A stretch of DNA of 64,000 nucleotides from Stentor coeruleus (lineage: Eukaryota; Ciliophora; Heterotrichea; Heterotrichida; Stentoridae), in NCBI GenBank assembly GCA_001970955.1, contig MPUH01000025.1, positions 62,001 through 126,000 on the forward strand, written 5' to 3'. A program made the position numbers and the translations under genes. The notes below the pieces were generated by a model. That model was not told the origin of the DNA. It worked only from the letters and a program-made list of their open reading frames with translations, and made no database searches. Within the stretch, counting starts at the first letter, position 1. The number at the start of each line of letters is the position of its first letter. This document shows positions 40,117 through 50,000 of the stretch, piece by piece.

Positions 40117-40812
40117 ATGTATAAAAGGCTTAAATTTTTTACCCCAGAACCTCAAGGAAAATATACAAAAGCTAAGTTAATTGAGTCTATGGGGCCTACT
40201 ATATCAAAATTCTCTAGAGCTGTATACAATCGGTCGTTTTCTCCAAGCCAAATCGATGTTCTTGAAAAAATGAATCTTAGAGGAGAATATACAGTAAATG
40301 ATGAAAAATGCCCAACATCACGGCAGAATATAATCTCATTAAAACGAAAAGGTCGCAAATTCGGTTTTGAAGGGATGCAAATTATGAACCTTCCACGTTT
40401 ACCTTTTGGTCAGCATCAGAATTATAAAGATTGTGAGTTTAGGAAAAAACATTTTATTGATATGAGCTCATCACCTGGTGATGAGGAGTTAAGGGTTTTT
40501 AATAGACAGTATAGATTACAAAAGAAACTTGATAGGAAAAATAGAAGGTTTACTAAATATAGTGCAGAGTATACTAATAATTTGAAAAATTTTCTTATAT
40601 ACCCATCTGATGCTGGAAGATTATGTTGTTCAAGGGAAGATGGGATTATGTGTAGTTATGAGGTTGAAAAGAAGAAATATAAGTTCCAAGCGACTTTTCA
40701 TGAATTTGATTCTGGGATGAAATCAAGTTCTTTTAGTAAAAGGAAAGTTAGGGCTAGGGAAACTCAGAATTCTTTAGAAGACATTAAGAAAATATTGACT
40801 AGAGAAAACTAA
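40117..40812 (+). CDS. Basic hypothetical protein
   Basis: A 231-residue protein with ATG and TAA, rich in Lys, Arg, Phe and Ser. Segments such as LKRKGRKFGFEGMQIMNLPRLPFG and FRKKHFIDMSSSPGDEEL are not low complexity, so it is probably real, but no domain is recognised. The next gene on the same strand starts 23 nt after its stop. Confidence 0.65.
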   Translation: MYKRLKFFTPEPQGKYTKAKLIESMGPTISKFSRAVYNRSFSPSQIDVLEKMNLRGEYTVNDEKCPTSRQNIISLKRKGRKFGFEGMQIMNLPRLPFGQHQNYKDCEFRKKHFIDMSSSPGDEELRVFNRQYRLQKKLDRKNRRFTKYSAEYTNNLKNFLIYPSDAGRLCCSREDGIMCSYEVEKKKYKFQATFHEFDSGMKSSSFSKRKVRARETQNSLEDIKKILTREN

Positions 40813-40834
40813 TAGGATAAATGTAAGATAAAAT

Positions 40835-42145
40835 ATGATTGTAATGATAATAATAGGGATTGGATTATTACTTTTTGTTGTGGCGGGAAACAAGGGGAAC
40901 ACTGAAGCGATTAATTTGCTCAATAGTTTTTGCAACAATTGTATAATTGAGTACTATGGGGAAGATAAAGGATATGGAATTAAGGCAAATAAAAACATAG
41001 TCCATGGAGAAACTCTTTTTAAATTGCCTTTTAAATACATGATAACTTCATTTGATTATTATCCTTGGACAACTTATTTCGAAAACTCAGACCAATCTTT
41101 TAAACTTATCCCTAGACTTATATATGAAAAATATGTAAATCCTGTTTATTCACCTTTAAAATCATTGATTGATTTTTATCCAAAGTATTATAATGGGTTT
41201 TATAATATGACTGAAAAAAATCTCCAATATTTTTATAGTACTTTTGGTGAGAATATGAAATTTGAATCCCCAATAGATTGTAAAGTTGCTAAAGGATACT
41301 ATTTTATGAAAGCAAGAAAAATTCCTGATATAGAAAAATGTTCTGAGTGTTTAAATGATGATGTTTTTATGTGGGCGTGTCAAGCTGTTTTAACAAGAGC
41401 TTTTAATTTCCATAAAGTGAATTATTATAAACTGGCTTTACATCAGAATTTACCAAAGGAACAAAATGTTCCTGGATCAGTTTTGTTACCAGGAATTGAT
41501 GTTTTTAATCATTACCCTCGAAAAATAAATAATAATGCGATTTCTGTAAGGTATGATATTCAATATGCTGAAAATCCTCCACAAGCTATAGCCAAATCAG
41601 ATAGGAATACAGTAAAAGGTGAAGAAATTTATATATCATATGGACCTAAAACTAACTTTGAATTAGCAATTCTTCATGGATTTATATTAGAAAATAATAG
41701 CGATGATTTACAGTTTATAGCAGTACTTTCAAATATCAACAATTGCCAAAATTACGAACCTGTTCAGAAATATTGTCCTTTTGCTATAAAAAAATCAGTT
41801 TTAAACTATGAAATTATTAACTACTTATACAACAAAATTACTCAAAAAAATACAGAAATCAAAGATATTTATAAAGAAATTAATGATATTAATAACTATC
41901 AAGAAATGAATAATTTTAGGTTGGTCTTTCAAGGATATAGAAATAGTATTGTAACTTATAAAATATACAAATGCAGAAAAGATTTCAGAGAATCGTTGAA
42001 ACTTGTTAAAAGCCAAGAAGGGAAAGATTATTATGAGAAACTTGTAGATAAATTATGCTATTTGAGCAATTTAGATAGTTTTAAACACTTGAAAGTTGTT
42101 GATAGAGTTTTACTTAAAGGTTTATATGAGAGAGTTTTTAGTTAA
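40835..42145 (+). CDS. SET-domain lysine methyltransferase-like protein with N-terminal signal/anchor
   Basis: A 436-residue protein. Residues 1-18 (MIVMIIIGIGLLLFVVAG) are strongly hydrophobic, like a signal peptide or anchor. A split SET domain of the SETD3/SETD6/Rubisco-LSMT type follows: GYGIKANKNI near the start (AdoMet-binding G-x-G), an inserted helical region, PGIDVFNHYP (the N-H motif) and EEIYISYGPKTNFELAILHGF (the Y-G core). A Rubisco-LSMT-type substrate-binding C-terminal domain fills about 300-436. Family members methylate Lys, or His in SETD3. An ER or secretory location would be unusual for this family. Confidence 0.85.
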   Translation: MIVMIIIGIGLLLFVVAGNKGNTEAINLLNSFCNNCIIEYYGEDKGYGIKANKNIVHGETLFKLPFKYMITSFDYYPWTTYFENSDQSFKLIPRLIYEKYVNPVYSPLKSLIDFYPKYYNGFYNMTEKNLQYFYSTFGENMKFESPIDCKVAKGYYFMKARKIPDIEKCSECLNDDVFMWACQAVLTRAFNFHKVNYYKLALHQNLPKEQNVPGSVLLPGIDVFNHYPRKINNNAISVRYDIQYAENPPQAIAKSDRNTVKGEEIYISYGPKTNFELAILHGFILENNSDDLQFIAVLSNINNCQNYEPVQKYCPFAIKKSVLNYEIINYLYNKITQKNTEIKDIYKEINDINNYQEMNNFRLVFQGYRNSIVTYKIYKCRKDFRESLKLVKSQEGKDYYEKLVDKLCYLSNLDSFKHLKVVDRVLLKGLYERVFS

Positions 42146-42324
42146 TAATACATTTATCGAGGATTATAATAGATTTTGTTTGAATATTATCTTTTATAAT
42201 TATAGAATAATAATAAATTCTTTAATGTTACTAAAATAAGATTCAACGAATATAACTTGCAGAAGAATAGTTTTAAAAAAAATCAGCACTTTCACATAAA
42301 ATCCAATTTTTTCCCATATAATAA

Positions 42325-42924
42325 ATGGCAAAACCTTCTGATCATTTCAACTATTCAATCAAGTTTATCATTATCGGAGATTTCGGTGTAGGTAAAACCA
42401 GTTTCTTACATAAATTCCTACAAAACTCTCCAAATTCTAAAAATCCAACAGAAGATATTGATTTCGAGTTAAAAATACTCGAAATTGAAGGAAAAACTAT
42501 CAAGTTTATAATATGGGATACATTAGGTCAAGAGCGTTTCAGAAATATGAATCAAATTTATTTTAACAAAGCAATGGGAATTATTGCTATCTATGATTGT
42601 ACAGATGAAAATTCGTTTAATAATATTCGACATTGGATTCAACAAGTTAAAAATTTTGCTCATAGCAATTCTTGTATAGCTTTAGTTGAAAATAAATGTG
42701 ATTTATTAGAGATAAAAGTTACAAATGAAGAAGGAGAAGCTTTGGCTAAAGAGCTTGGGATAATGTTTTTTAAGACAAGTACTGTATGGAATATAAATAT
42801 AAATGAAGTTTTTATTAATGTTGCAAAAGTTATTATTGATAGGATTGTGGAAGAAAAAATGCTTGTTAGAGAGAATATACAGGTGAATCGGGTAGAGGAA
42901 CAGAAGAACCAAGGAAGATGTTAG
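42325..42924 (+). CDS. Rab-family GTPase, diverged copy 1
   Basis: A 199-residue Rab, first of three tandem copies. The P-loop GDFGVGKTS is intact, DTLGQERF keeps the catalytic Gln (Ala to Leu before it) and NKCD is intact. The G5 SAK motif is replaced by TSTVWN and switch I is altered (NPTEDIDF). The C-terminus NQGRC has one Cys, allowing a single prenyl group. It starts MAKPSDHFNYSIKFIIIGD, clearly related to the copies at 43483 and 44693. Confidence 0.9.
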   Translation: MAKPSDHFNYSIKFIIIGDFGVGKTSFLHKFLQNSPNSKNPTEDIDFELKILEIEGKTIKFIIWDTLGQERFRNMNQIYFNKAMGIIAIYDCTDENSFNNIRHWIQQVKNFAHSNSCIALVENKCDLLEIKVTNEEGEALAKELGIMFFKTSTVWNININEVFINVAKVIIDRIVEEKMLVRENIQVNRVEEQKNQGRC

Positions 42925-43482
42925 GGAAATTGCCTATAAATATTTGATGATTATCCAATTTTTAATTAGAAGAGAAGTTGTTGGATGTTTTAATATGTGC
43001 AGATTTTCAGATAAGATTAAGGGAAATAATTGATTTTTAGATGAAGTTTTATGTTAGAAGGATATTGTTATATAATATAAATATGGATTATCATCAGCTT
43101 GAGTGACATTTAGCTATTTGAAATTATATAATTTATTATTTTGGTTATTTAAAGCTTTTTCTTAAAGCAATTCTTATAATTTACATCTATTTAGCTTTTT
43201 ATATCTAGTGAAAATTCCTCATAATGTTCCTAAATATTATCCTTTATATAATTCTTTCATTTCTAGTATGAACATTATTTAATTCTATATGCAACAGCCC
43301 TTATAATCTATCAATATCCTTATTAATTTTTAATATTAAATAAGTTAAATTCTAAGTCTCATCTTTTAAAATCTAATAATCAAATAAAAAAGCCAACTAT
43401 ATAAAAATCACCACCATACACATAATAATTCTTTTAATTAATTTCTATATAATCCTAATAATCAATCTATAAACAATATTAT
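42925..43482. other. Intergenic between Rab copies 1 and 2
   Basis: AT-rich spacer with no ORF, RNA or obvious sequence shared with the other inter-Rab spacer. Confidence 0.5.
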
Positions 43483-44088
43483 ATGGCAAAAAATGCTGGG
43501 TATTACGATTATCTAATCAAACTTCTAATAATTGGAGATTCAGATGTGGGTAAAACTTGCTTTATGTTAAAATTTGCCAATGATACTTCACTCACAGCTC
43601 CTCATCTAACAACAATAAGCAGTGATTTAAAACTAAAAACAATGGAAATTGATGGAAAAATAGTTAAAATCCAGTTGTGGGACACAGCAGGCCCAGAGCG
43701 TTTCAGAACTCTAACTCAAACCTTATTCCAAGGAGCAAAAGGATTTATTGTTATTTATGATCGGGCAAATGAAAATTCGTTTAAAAATATTAAAAACTGG
43801 ATCATGCAGATAAAAATGCATGCTTATAATAATCTTACTACAGTTTTAGTTGGAAATAAGCGTGATAATCTAGAAAGCAAAATCACAACTGAACAAGGAG
43901 AAGCTTTAGCTCAAGAACTTGGGATAAAATATTTTGAGACAAATACTTTAATGAATCTCAATATCAACGAAACTTTTATATATATTGCCAAAGATATTTT
44001 AAATAAAAATTTTACTGAAGGTTTGTATTTAAGAGATAATATAAGATTGACAGGGAGAAATAATGGGAAAAAGAAAAGACTATGCTGA
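43483..44088 (+). CDS. Rab-family GTPase, diverged copy 2 lacking the catalytic Gln
   Basis: A 201-residue Rab. The P-loop reads GDSDVGKT (Asp21 at the position of Ras Gly13). Switch II reads DTAGPERF, with Pro71 in place of the catalytic Gln (Ras Gln61). Switch I TTISSDLK differs from [12 protein letters not shown] is kept; the G5 motif is TNTLMN instead of SAK. The C-terminus KKKRLC ends in a single Cys followed by TGA, which also supports TGA as a stop here. The frame is intact, so it may be expressed as a GTP-locked or nucleotide-impaired Rab. Confidence 0.9.
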   Translation: MAKNAGYYDYLIKLLIIGDSDVGKTCFMLKFANDTSLTAPHLTTISSDLKLKTMEIDGKIVKIQLWDTAGPERFRTLTQTLFQGAKGFIVIYDRANENSFKNIKNWIMQIKMHAYNNLTTVLVGNKRDNLESKITTEQGEALAQELGIKYFETNTLMNLNINETFIYIAKDILNKNFTEGLYLRDNIRLTGRNNGKKKRLC

Positions 44089-44692
44089 ATAATAAGCATT
44101 TACTATTAATTTTTTATGTTAGATAGAGGCTGATTAGAGGTTTTGTGTTATAGTTTTTTTGTGTTTAATTGGAGAATATGTATTTTGGTATGGTGGAGAT
44201 AAAATTGATAAGATTTTTTTATGATTATAATATGGGATATGAGGATTTATAGATATGGAAATTGTATATTTTTATGATTTATTTGAGTACTAATGAATGA
44301 TAAGGTTTTTATAACCTCTTTAAATATTTATTTCATTTCCTTGCTTTGCTTTTATTATATCACGTTTAAACTGCCCATAATTTTATGACTATTTTAGTCA
44401 TACCAAAATCATAAACATTAAAAACTCATCCTTCTTATCATAATCTATTCGACATTCTATCCCCAAAGATCCTAATAAAACTAATCTATTCTATCACAAA
44501 TCCTCAGTATTCCTAATCTTCCAATCCAAATCCAAATCCACAACCAAAACTTCTCCATTTCCCAACAAAATCATAAAATTTTTCCCAAAAAACTCTTTTC
44601 CTTAGCTTACAATATTTTTTTATCCAAAACATTTAATACAAATCATAAGCCTAAGTTGTAAAAATTAAAATTCCTCTCTGGCGTAATAATAA
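44089..44692. other. Intergenic between Rab copies 2 and 3
   Basis: AT-rich spacer; C/A-rich on the plus strand in the last 250 nt before the next start. No ORF or RNA seen. Confidence 0.5.
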
Positions 44693-45304
44693 ATGGCAAA
44701 AACTGCTGGCCAATACGACTACCTAATCAAGCTTCTAATCATTGGAGATTCAGGTGTAGGTAAAACTTGTTTTCTTCTAAGATTTTCCGATGACAATTTC
44801 ACAGCTTCGCACTTAACAACAATAGGCATTGATTTCAAACTAAAAACTATGGAAATTGATGGGAAGACCATAAAGCTTCAAATATGGGATACAGCAGGCC
44901 AAGAGCGTTTCAGAACTATTACCCAAACTTATTATAAAGGTGCAATGGGGATTATTCTTGCTTATGATTGTACAGATGAAAACTCATTCAACAATATTAG
45001 AAACTGGATTCAACAGATAAAAATGCATGCTAGTGATAGTGTTTCAAAAGTACTTATTGGAAATAAATGTGATAGACCTGATAAGAAAATTACTACTGAG
45101 CAAGGAGAATCTTTGGCTCAAGAGCTTGGGATAAAGTTTTTTGAAACTAGTGCTAAAACAAATATCAATGTTAATGAAACATTTAAGTTTATAGCCAAAG
45201 AAATTAAAGATAGGAGGATGGGTGAAGCTATTGGCACTGGAGGGAATATTAGAGTGACAGGGAATAAACCTGAAAAGAAGCAAGGGGGGTGTTGTGGGAA
45301 GTAG
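44693..45304 (+). CDS. Rab GTPase, Rab8/Rab10-like, canonical copy 3
   Basis: A 203-residue Rab with all motifs intact: [27 protein letters not shown] (Gln70), GNKCD and ETSAK. The C-terminus QGGCCGK has the double-Cys prenylation site. Sequence around switch II and the RabF motifs ([28 protein letters not shown]) is closest to the Rab8/10/13 group, which directs exocytic and ciliary traffic. It is the conserved member of the tandem trio and probably resembles the parent of the other two. Confidence 0.95.
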   Translation: MAKTAGQYDYLIKLLIIGDSGVGKTCFLLRFSDDNFTASHLTTIGIDFKLKTMEIDGKTIKLQIWDTAGQERFRTITQTYYKGAMGIILAYDCTDENSFNNIRNWIQQIKMHASDSVSKVLIGNKCDRPDKKITTEQGESLAQELGIKFFETSAKTNINVNETFKFIAKEIKDRRMGEAIGTGGNIRVTGNKPEKKQGGCCGK

Positions 45305-45809
45305 AGTTTTAGCATTAATAAGAGTTTTATGATTATTTATGATATGATTGAGGGGTTTAAATTATGGGATGGGAGGTTGAATTTGATGAGTTATTGGTTT
45401 TGTGATTTTTTTTATGGAAAAATTAGTTATTGTAATATTATTCAAATAATATTCATCGTATGTATATTTTTAGATGCTAAAAGTGAGGATATTTAATACA
45501 ATTATGTTGAGTTATATAAATATATATGTTCCCTGCTTCTAGTTAAATCTAACTATATTCATCTTACTTATCTTTATTTTTAATGCNATATGATTGAGGG
45601 GTTTAAATTATGGGATGGGAGGTTGAATTTGATGAGTTATTGGTTTTGTGATTTTTTTTATGGAAAAATTAGTTATTGTAATATTATTCAAATAATATTC
45701 ATCGTATGTATATTTTTAGATGCTAAAAGTGAGGATATTTAATACAATTATGTTGAGTTATATAAATATATATGTTCCCTGCTTCTAGTTAAATCTAACT
45801 ATATTCATC
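45305..45809. other. Intergenic with a large assembly join
   Basis: Space between Rab copy 3 and the 3' end of the GST gene, nearly all of it the two copies of the 245-bp duplication. The true spacer is probably about half this length. Confidence 0.6.
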
Positions 45810-45832
45810 TTACTTATCTTTATTTTTAATGC
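45342..45832. repeat. Exact 245-bp direct duplication around a single N (assembly join)
   Basis: 45342-45586 equals 45588-45832, with N at 45587. The right copy reaches 23 nt into the GST coding sequence, so the left copy carries a stray duplicate of the GST 3' end. Confidence 0.9.
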
Positions 45833-46496
45833 TATCTGCAAACTTATAAAACCCTTCAATAATCCCATCATTCGTATCTTTAATCTCCGCAATCTCTTCT
45901 ATGCCCTTAAACCAGCTATTTAATTTCGGGTACTCATCAAGTGCAAATTTAACAAACTTTGTATTAAAAATCTCGTTAAAAGCAAAAACATCAGCAATAC
46001 TCAACTTCTCCGTTCTAGCAACAAACCCATTATCATCAATAATATCAGACAATTCTCTAATGCAACTAATCATTTTATCCTTAAGTTTTTTATCATTTTC
46101 CTCATCTAATTCTGGATATGCATAAAAAACTGGTCCAAGAACTTTTCCTCTAACATATCCAGCTAATGGACTACGAACATTTTCATGATGCCAATGAAGA
46201 TATGAATTTATTCTTGCGCGAATTTTTATATCTTTTGGGTACCAGTTTGTGTTTATATTATAAGTATCAGCTAAATATACGACAATTGATGGGCTTTCCC
46301 AAACATTGAAACCATTATGGACTATTACTGGGAATTTACAGAAAGGATTAAGTTTTTTGTACTCTGGGGTTTTATGGTCACCTTGTTTAGCATTTATGTT
46401 GATAAAGTTGAAGTTTATTTTTGATAGTTTGCAGAATTCAATTACAGAACGAGTTGGTGGGGATAATATTGAGCCGTAGAGATTTAGGGGAATCAT
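45810..46496 (-). CDS. Glutathione S-transferase, theta-like
   Basis: A 228-residue protein. The thioredoxin-like N-domain (about 1-82) begins LNLYGSILSPPTRSVIEFCK, with the theta-class Ser region, KLNPFCKFPVIVHN (cis-Pro) and ESPSIVVYLAD (Glu-Ser for the glutathione gamma-Glu). The alpha-helical C-domain contains SIADVFAFNEI. The length is standard for the class. It should conjugate glutathione to electrophiles in the cytosol. It is divergent from the HECT ligase gene. Confidence 0.9.
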   Translation of the reverse strand: MIPLNLYGSILSPPTRSVIEFCKLSKINFNFININAKQGDHKTPEYKKLNPFCKFPVIVHNGFNVWESPSIVVYLADTYNINTNWYPKDIKIRARINSYLHWHHENVRSPLAGYVRGKVLGPVFYAYPELDEENDKKLKDKMISCIRELSDIIDDNGFVARTEKLSIADVFAFNEIFNTKFVKFALDEYPKLNSWFKGIEEIAEIKDTNDGIIEGFYKFADSIKNKDK

Positions 46497-47006
46497 TTTT
46501 TGGATTATATGGCTGATAATTAAAAATGTGATTTTTTTTTTTTGGATTTTTGTAATAAGGTTTTATGGAGGAGGTAAAAGGTTTAAAGAAATTTAGCATG
46601 AATCCTTTCAAAGAAAATCCTATTTGCATATTCTTCTCTAAAAAACCTTCACAAACAAATCAAAACAAACATTCACCAAGTATCAAACAATCTTGCAAAA
46701 AATCAAAAAAACCACAAAACCCAAAAACTCGCCTGATAATAAATCCCAAAATCCTATTTTCAACCCATCTAAATCCTCATTCATCTTTCCATACAATACC
46801 AACCTCAATCCTCCTTAAAACTTATCTTCCAAACCTTTCTCTTCTCTTCATCCTGTCAATTCACCCTCTAATCAAAAATCCTTAAAAATTTAAAATCCCT
46901 TCATAAAAACCTCTCCACCAGCTTTTCCACTAACACTCTCTCTATCCTCTTAAATCTTATCCTCTACCTTCATATTCCAATAAAAATACTCACAATCTAT
47001 CTATAA
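46497..47006. other. Divergent intergenic between GST and HECT genes
   Basis: Pyrimidine- and A-rich DNA on the plus strand before the HECT start. A 106-codon plus-strand ORF at 46565-46885 is a composition artefact (Lys/Asn/Pro/Ser only). No other feature. Confidence 0.5.
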
Positions 47007-50000
47007 ATGTTTAACAGTGAAGAAGAAAGATATGCAATTTACAACCGAATGGATTTTTCTGGTTACAACTCTCTTATGCATTCACTTCAAAGTGTTACTT
47101 CATCTCTCTCAACCCATGATGACATAGAATTGTTACAAGCCTTAGGTCAATTATCATCAGAACTTGCAATTACCCAAGAAGATTTCTTAGCAACTATCCC
47201 TTTACCTCAGTTGATAGCAGTATTAATCCAATGTCTTCATAAAGAAGCAATTCCTGACATCCCTTTATATGCTATGAACTCATTAGCTAGTATAGTTGAT
47301 TCACTTCCTCATGCTTCAGGAATCATAGTATCATCTGGTGGCATTTCAATTTTGTCTTCAAAACTTATGAATTTCGATTTCATTGATTTAGCTGAACATT
47401 CAATCAAAGTACTTGAAAAAATATCGATTGAACATTCGGCAGCGATTGTTAAAGAAGGGGCTTTTGAGAATATGATGAATACTATGGATTTCTTTGAGAC
47501 TTCAGTACAAAAAAGGATTTTGACAATTGCTGTGAATATTAGTAAGGCTTTAACATCGAAGGATATGCTGGATAGGATTTGGCCACAGGTGACGATTTTT
47601 TTTAGACTACTTGAGTTTAGGGGAAATGATGGGCTTATGCAGAATGAGAAAGCTTTGGACTTTTTGATTTATTTTACTGATAGTTTGGTAAGAATTTTAT
47701 CAAATCCTGAAGAAACTGCTGTGTATTTCAACCAACTAAAAGATCAGCAAGTCGTAAGGCAGATAATCGAGCTAATCTCCAATGCAAGTTCACTTCTAGT
47801 CAAGTCTTTAAAGCTTTTAAGAGTTATGACAAAACACTCAGCAAGCATGTGCTGTGAATTCTTATCAATGGGAGGTTCTGATGTAATCAAAGAAATCCTA
47901 AGCAAACCCCACGAGAATCTCTCTTTAATCTCTGAAATTCTCAAACTAGCAAATTCTGTCATCCCATCAATCGAATCACAATCCCCATGTGAGATCCAAA
48001 AACTTAGTATCTACAAAGAACGTCCTCAATACTTAAAAACCTTAACCGAAATGATCCTTCCAAGAAGTATCATCATGTATGAAGAACTTATAAACTCTGA
48101 ATCAAAAATCACCGTTATAGAAATACTAGAAAAACTTATAAGACTCTGTCCTGAAGACGAACTCCGACCTTTAGTTTCAACATCATCATTTTCATCTTTT
48201 ATCTCTGAAGTCTTAAGTTCTAAAGAATTCAAAATGGTAGAAAATGCTTTAAAAATTGCTAATGTTTTATATGACAAAATGATTGATTCTGTTATCACGA
48301 ATTTTATAAGAGAAGGAGTTTTTAATAGAATTAATTCCTTAAAAGACCCAACTGTGATTAAAAACATAAAACCCCCAAAGGAAACTATATCAGAATTCCC
48401 CCCTGTACTACGTAAGTTTTTCTCACATTCTGATATGGAACAAAGCGAAAGGCAGATTTTTGAAGAACTTATGCTAAGACTGAAAAATCGCAGTCAAGAA
48501 GCAGCAGGTCAAGGTTTTCAAGGACTTTTCCCAATGGCCCCACAAGAGTCTAAGGAAAACATTCATCAAATCCTCACAAATTTGACAAGGAGTTTCTTAG
48601 AAAAACACAAAACTTCTGAAAAAAGAGAAGCCTACCAGCCAGGGAAAGACTTAGCGAAAATTGTAAAAACCATAGAAAGTTCGAGTGGTGATAGTGCATT
48701 TCCCACTTTAATAAAACTAGTTAACAGCCTTGCTTCACCAACAAGTTTCAGTTATTACGAAGTGTGTAATTCTAGGCTTTCTGAAGCTATTCTTAAATGG
48801 CTTACAGATAAAAAAGCTCCAAGTCCTGAAATCCTCCTTAAACGTCTAAGTGAATTCTTAAGTCTTTTTATGAAAGAAAATTCATCAGGGGAAACACATT
48901 TATCTGTACTTATAAGCTTACTTATAGGAGCTTTACAATATGTTCAACATTTTAGTATCAGTATAAACCCATCAAATTTTTCAACAAGAAAACTTTCTCA
49001 AAGGCTCAAATTACAATTTATATATTCCCCAGATCCTGATACTGAAAAAGTTCCTGAGTTTGTAACAAGACATAATCTTTATATTGAAGCTGGGCATTTT
49101 GTCATAGCAGCAGGCCAATATACATCTTTTGATAGTATTAAAAACTCAATACTTATGGCTAAATCAGTTAGAGATTTAGGTTTTCTTAGAGATTATTTTA
49201 GGACTAGTGTTGAAAGAAGGATGAGAATGGAATATTTTAGTGAATATAGTGATGAAGATGAATATGACGAGTTTTCTGAGGAAAGAAGTAGTCAAAATTT
49301 CTCTAAAGATCTTGGGGAAAATATCAAAGTTTCATTAAATATGAATGTTAATGGCATTGATGTAACTAAAGGCATGACTGTTTATGAAGCTATAAGTGCT
49401 TGTAAAAACCTAGAAAGCGTTTTAGTGAAATTTAAACTATGTTTAGTAGAAGATGAGAAAAAAAATAGTGAAACTTTCCAATCACCAAGTCAACTTTATA
49501 TGCATTTGATAGACAATTCTAATAAAGTTGGTCTTGAAAGTAAGAATAAAGCTTATTCATATCTGATACTTCTTAAACTGTTTTATGATGTTAATGACTC
49601 TTTACCTTTATTTATCCCCCAAATGCTCCATTCAGTTTGTTATAATAAATTAAAGGCTATTGTGTTTAAATCATCTAAATTGACATCTTTATTGTCTAGA
49701 CAAATACAAGACCAAAGCTCGTTTTTACAGAGTTTGCATATGAGATTTGGTCATGATAGTTTACCAGTATCTGGGAATGTTCCTTCATGGATAAAACAAT
49801 TGCCTAAAACATGTAGGTTTTTATTCCCATATACAGTTAGAGAGAATTATTTGTATTCTTTTATTATTAGAGTTCCAATGACAAAGCAAAAAGTTAGAGC
49901 TAATAGGTCAAGGCTTTTAGAAGATGCCATGTCGATTATGAGTGACACAAGTTTGATAAAACAAGGAAGTTTAGAAATAGATTATGAAGATGAAGTTGGT

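Noticed and set aside
46565-46885. 106-codon plus-strand ORF between GST and HECT genes
   Set aside because: Composition limited to Lys, Asn, Pro, Ser and Leu reflects base bias; no domain and it overlaps the expected promoter space.
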